Assembly: GCF_009363535.1 (NCBI RefSeq)
Contig: NZ_CP045369.1
Location: forward strand, 1,809,001-1,873,000
Length of the DNA stretch: 64,000 bases
Source: Microbulbifer sp. THAF38
GTDB taxonomy: Bacteria > Pseudomonadota > Gammaproteobacteria > Pseudomonadales > Cellvibrionaceae
Reading direction: 5' to 3'
The translations under genes were made by a program, and so were the position numbers. Within the stretch, counting starts at the first letter, position 1. The number at the start of each line of letters is the position of its first letter. The notes beneath the pieces were generated by a model that ran no database searches, was not told where the DNA came from, and saw nothing but the letters and a program-made list of their open reading frames with translations. Positions 62,415-64,000 of the stretch are shown here, one piece after another.

Positions 62415-64000
62415 ATGTTAAAAGTCAAACGAAAAAATAAAAGTTTACAGGTTATATTAGCTCTATCCATCGGGTTTTCTGCGGGAATAAGTAATATACA
62501 CTCTGTTTTTGCTGCGAGCGATTCAAATCCAGTTGGTTATTTTGGCGAAATGCAGGTGGAGGGAAATAAAATTAATGGCTCCAAAACTGGAGAGCCAATG
62601 CAAGTAAAAGGGATGAGTTTCTTCTGGAGTAATTGGACCACTTATTATAACTCTGAAACAGTTGATAGGATGGTTGATGAATTTCAGGTGGAAATTCTTA
62701 GGGCGTCTTATGGGGTTGATGATAACGGGAGCCCGTATGATTCAGATGAAGACAAAATAAGAACTGTAGTTGAAGCTGCTATAGATAGAGGAGTTTATAT
62801 AATTATCGATTGGCACACGCATGGGGCGCATAATAATGTAGATGCAGCGAAAGAATTTTTTGCAAGGATGGCAATGGATTATGGCAGTTATGATAACGTA
62901 ATTTTTGAGATTTATAACGAGCCAACCTATGTTTCGTGGAGTGTTGTGAAAGACTATGCGGAAGAGGTTATCTCTGAAATAAGAAAGCACTCGGATAACT
63001 TGGTGGTGGTTGGATCGCCCACTTGGTCCCAAGATGTTGGGGCCGCTGCGAATGACAGGATAAATGATGAAAATGTGGCTTATTCGTTGCACTTTTATGC
63101 GGGAACCCATTTTTCATCATTAAGAGATAAGGCTGATTATGCTTTAAGCCAGGGAGTAGCGCTTTTTGTTACAGAATGGGGTTCAGTTAATGCTGATGGT
63201 AATGGTTCGATTAACTACGATTCAACCGGAGACTGGTTAGCCTGGATGGATGAAAATGAAATATCGTGGGCTAATTGGGCAATTAACGATAAGGCGGAAT
63301 CATCCAGTATTTTTAATTCTGATGGAAGTGTCACTGAGACAGGTAGTTTCCTGAAAAGTATTTTTGAAAGTGCTGTACCTGGTCGAATATGGGATGATGC
63401 TGGCATTGATGGCGGTACTATTGGGGATGACGATGTAGATAGTGGTAATGAAGGTGCTGGTAATACAGGCAGTGCTAATGGTGAAGAGGGTGGTGAGGCT
63501 GATAATGGTAGTGGTGGTGCTATCGACGGCGAGAATGATAATGTTGATTTAGTCTCTGGTTCAAGTGTTGGATTTAGCAAAGCATCTGACTGGGGTGCTG
63601 GATTTAATGGAAGCTTTACCATTAATAATACTGGATCAAGTGACATAGAGGGTTGGGTTTTAGAGTTTGATTTTGATGGGCAGATAAACTCTTTTTGGAC
63701 TGCTCAGATTGTTTCTCATTCGGGGAATCACTACGTGGTAAAACCCCATGATTGGAATTCCACAGTTAATGCTGGGAAATCATTAGATTTGGGTTTTACA
63801 GCAACAGGTGGGCAGACCGTTACGAATATTACCCTTGGTGGTAATAGTGATGTAGGTCAGTCAACTGGTAATACTAATGAAGGCGATACTGTTGTAGGTG
63901 CTACAAGCTTAGCACCCATTGTGGAATTTAGTGTGTCTAAAGATTGGGGGGCTGGATTCAACGGTGAATTCACCATTAAAAATACTGGGTCAACTGACCT
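62415..64000 (+). CDS. GH5 cellulase (endo-1,4-beta-glucanase) with tandem CBM2, 3' end beyond the window
   Basis: An open frame from ATG 62415 to the window end (528 codons and counting). A signal peptide (about residues 1-35, VFA cleavage) is followed by a GH5 catalytic domain (about 40-320): GMSFFWSNW, the acid/base Glu169 in IYNEPTYVSW, and the nucleophile Glu254 in FVTEWGS. A low-complexity Gly/Asp/Asn linker (about 325-380) leads to a CBM2 (about 385-475; DWGAGFNGSFTINNTGSSDI, with surface Trp residues in FWTAQIV and HDWNSTV). A second linker and the start of a second CBM2 (DWGAGFNGEFTIKNTGSTDL) follow. It is secreted by Sec and acts outside the cell on cellulose. Endo activity is inferred from the family. 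Confidence 0.92.
   Translation, partial: MLKVKRKNKSLQVILALSIGFSAGISNIHSVFAASDSNPVGYFGEMQVEGNKINGSKTGEPMQVKGMSFFWSNWTTYYNSETVDRMVDEFQVEILRASYGVDDNGSPYDSDEDKIRTVVEAAIDRGVYIIIDWHTHGAHNNVDAAKEFFARMAMDYGSYDNVIFEIYNEPTYVSWSVVKDYAEEVISEIRKHSDNLVVVGSPTWSQDVGAAANDRINDENVAYSLHFYAGTHFSSLRDKADYALSQGVALFVTEWGSVNADGNGSINYDSTGDWLAWMDENEISWANWAINDKAESSSIFNSDGSVTETGSFLKSIFESAVPGRIWDDAGIDGGTIGDDDVDSGNEGAGNTGSANGEEGGEADNGSGGAIDGENDNVDLVSGSSVGFSKASDWGAGFNGSFTINNTGSSDIEGWVLEFDFDGQINSFWTAQIVSHSGNHYVVKPHDWNSTVNAGKSLDLGFTATGGQTVTNITLGGNSDVGQSTGNTNEGDTVVGATSLAPIVEFSVSKDWGAGFNGEFTIKNTGSTD

Noticed and set aside
1..64000. tRNA, rRNA, CRISPR arrays, prophage genes
   Set aside because: No tRNA-like cloverleaf, rRNA segment, regularly spaced repeat array or phage structural gene was recognised by eye.

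Overview
The window looks like chromosome from a marine, polysaccharide-degrading gammaproteobacterium of the Cellvibrionales type (Microbulbifer-like). This is inferred from an acnB-DUF1289 neighbourhood, miaE, DUF3081 and DUF3429 genes, a GH5 cellulase with acidic linkers and CBM2 modules, and moderately high GC outside the centre. No rRNA, tRNA or CRISPR was seen.

Region 1 (1-27.4 kb) is one long same-strand block. It encodes a coiled-coil protein (cut by the window start), two TPR lipoproteins, a small exported protein, a MotA/TolQ/ExbB channel protein, two ExbD/TolR proteins and a membrane protein with a TonB-like/AgmX-PglI C-terminus. After a terminator come a 4349-residue DUF11-repeat surface protein and, translationally coupled to it, a 1738-residue outer-membrane protein with three OmpA-like domains and a probable beta-barrel. 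The set resembles the Agl/Glt (gliding and Nfs) trans-envelope machines of myxobacteria. I infer a proton-driven envelope machine linked to a giant adhesin; its function here is unknown.

Region 2 (27.4-42.8 kb) is AT-richer and accessory. It holds an orphan Imm26-like immunity gene, a decayed IS200/IS605 element, an S9 peptidase lipoprotein diverging from a DUF2975-HTH pair across a perfect inverted repeat, and two toxin-like modules. One is FN3 plus a ParB-like toxin domain followed by DUF7660; the other is an exported RelA/SpoT-like protein followed by a 35-codon ORF. It also has a PYROXD2-like oxidoreductase, a TauE/SafE transporter, a DUF4124-M23 peptidase, an MFS pump and a sulfotransferase.

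Region 3 (42.8-53.1 kb) is housekeeping: acnB, DUF1289, a YegS/BmrU-type lipid kinase, a helical-bundle protein, a Tus-like replication-terminator protein with a degenerate Ter-like site upstream, miaE, DUF3081, DUF3429, a RutE/HadB-type nitroreductase, an unrecognised gene, a DUF2269 gene broken by an in-frame TGA, and a YpsA-like Rossmann protein.

Region 4 (53.1-60.4 kb, minus strand) is a tight four-gene unit: FMN-dependent glutamate-synthase-family protein, PoxB, AdiA-like arginine decarboxylase and AdiC-like antiporter. It reads as an acid-stress operon. Region 5 (60.7-64 kb) has a stand-alone NRPS condensation-domain protein and a GH5 cellulase with tandem CBM2 modules that runs off the window end.
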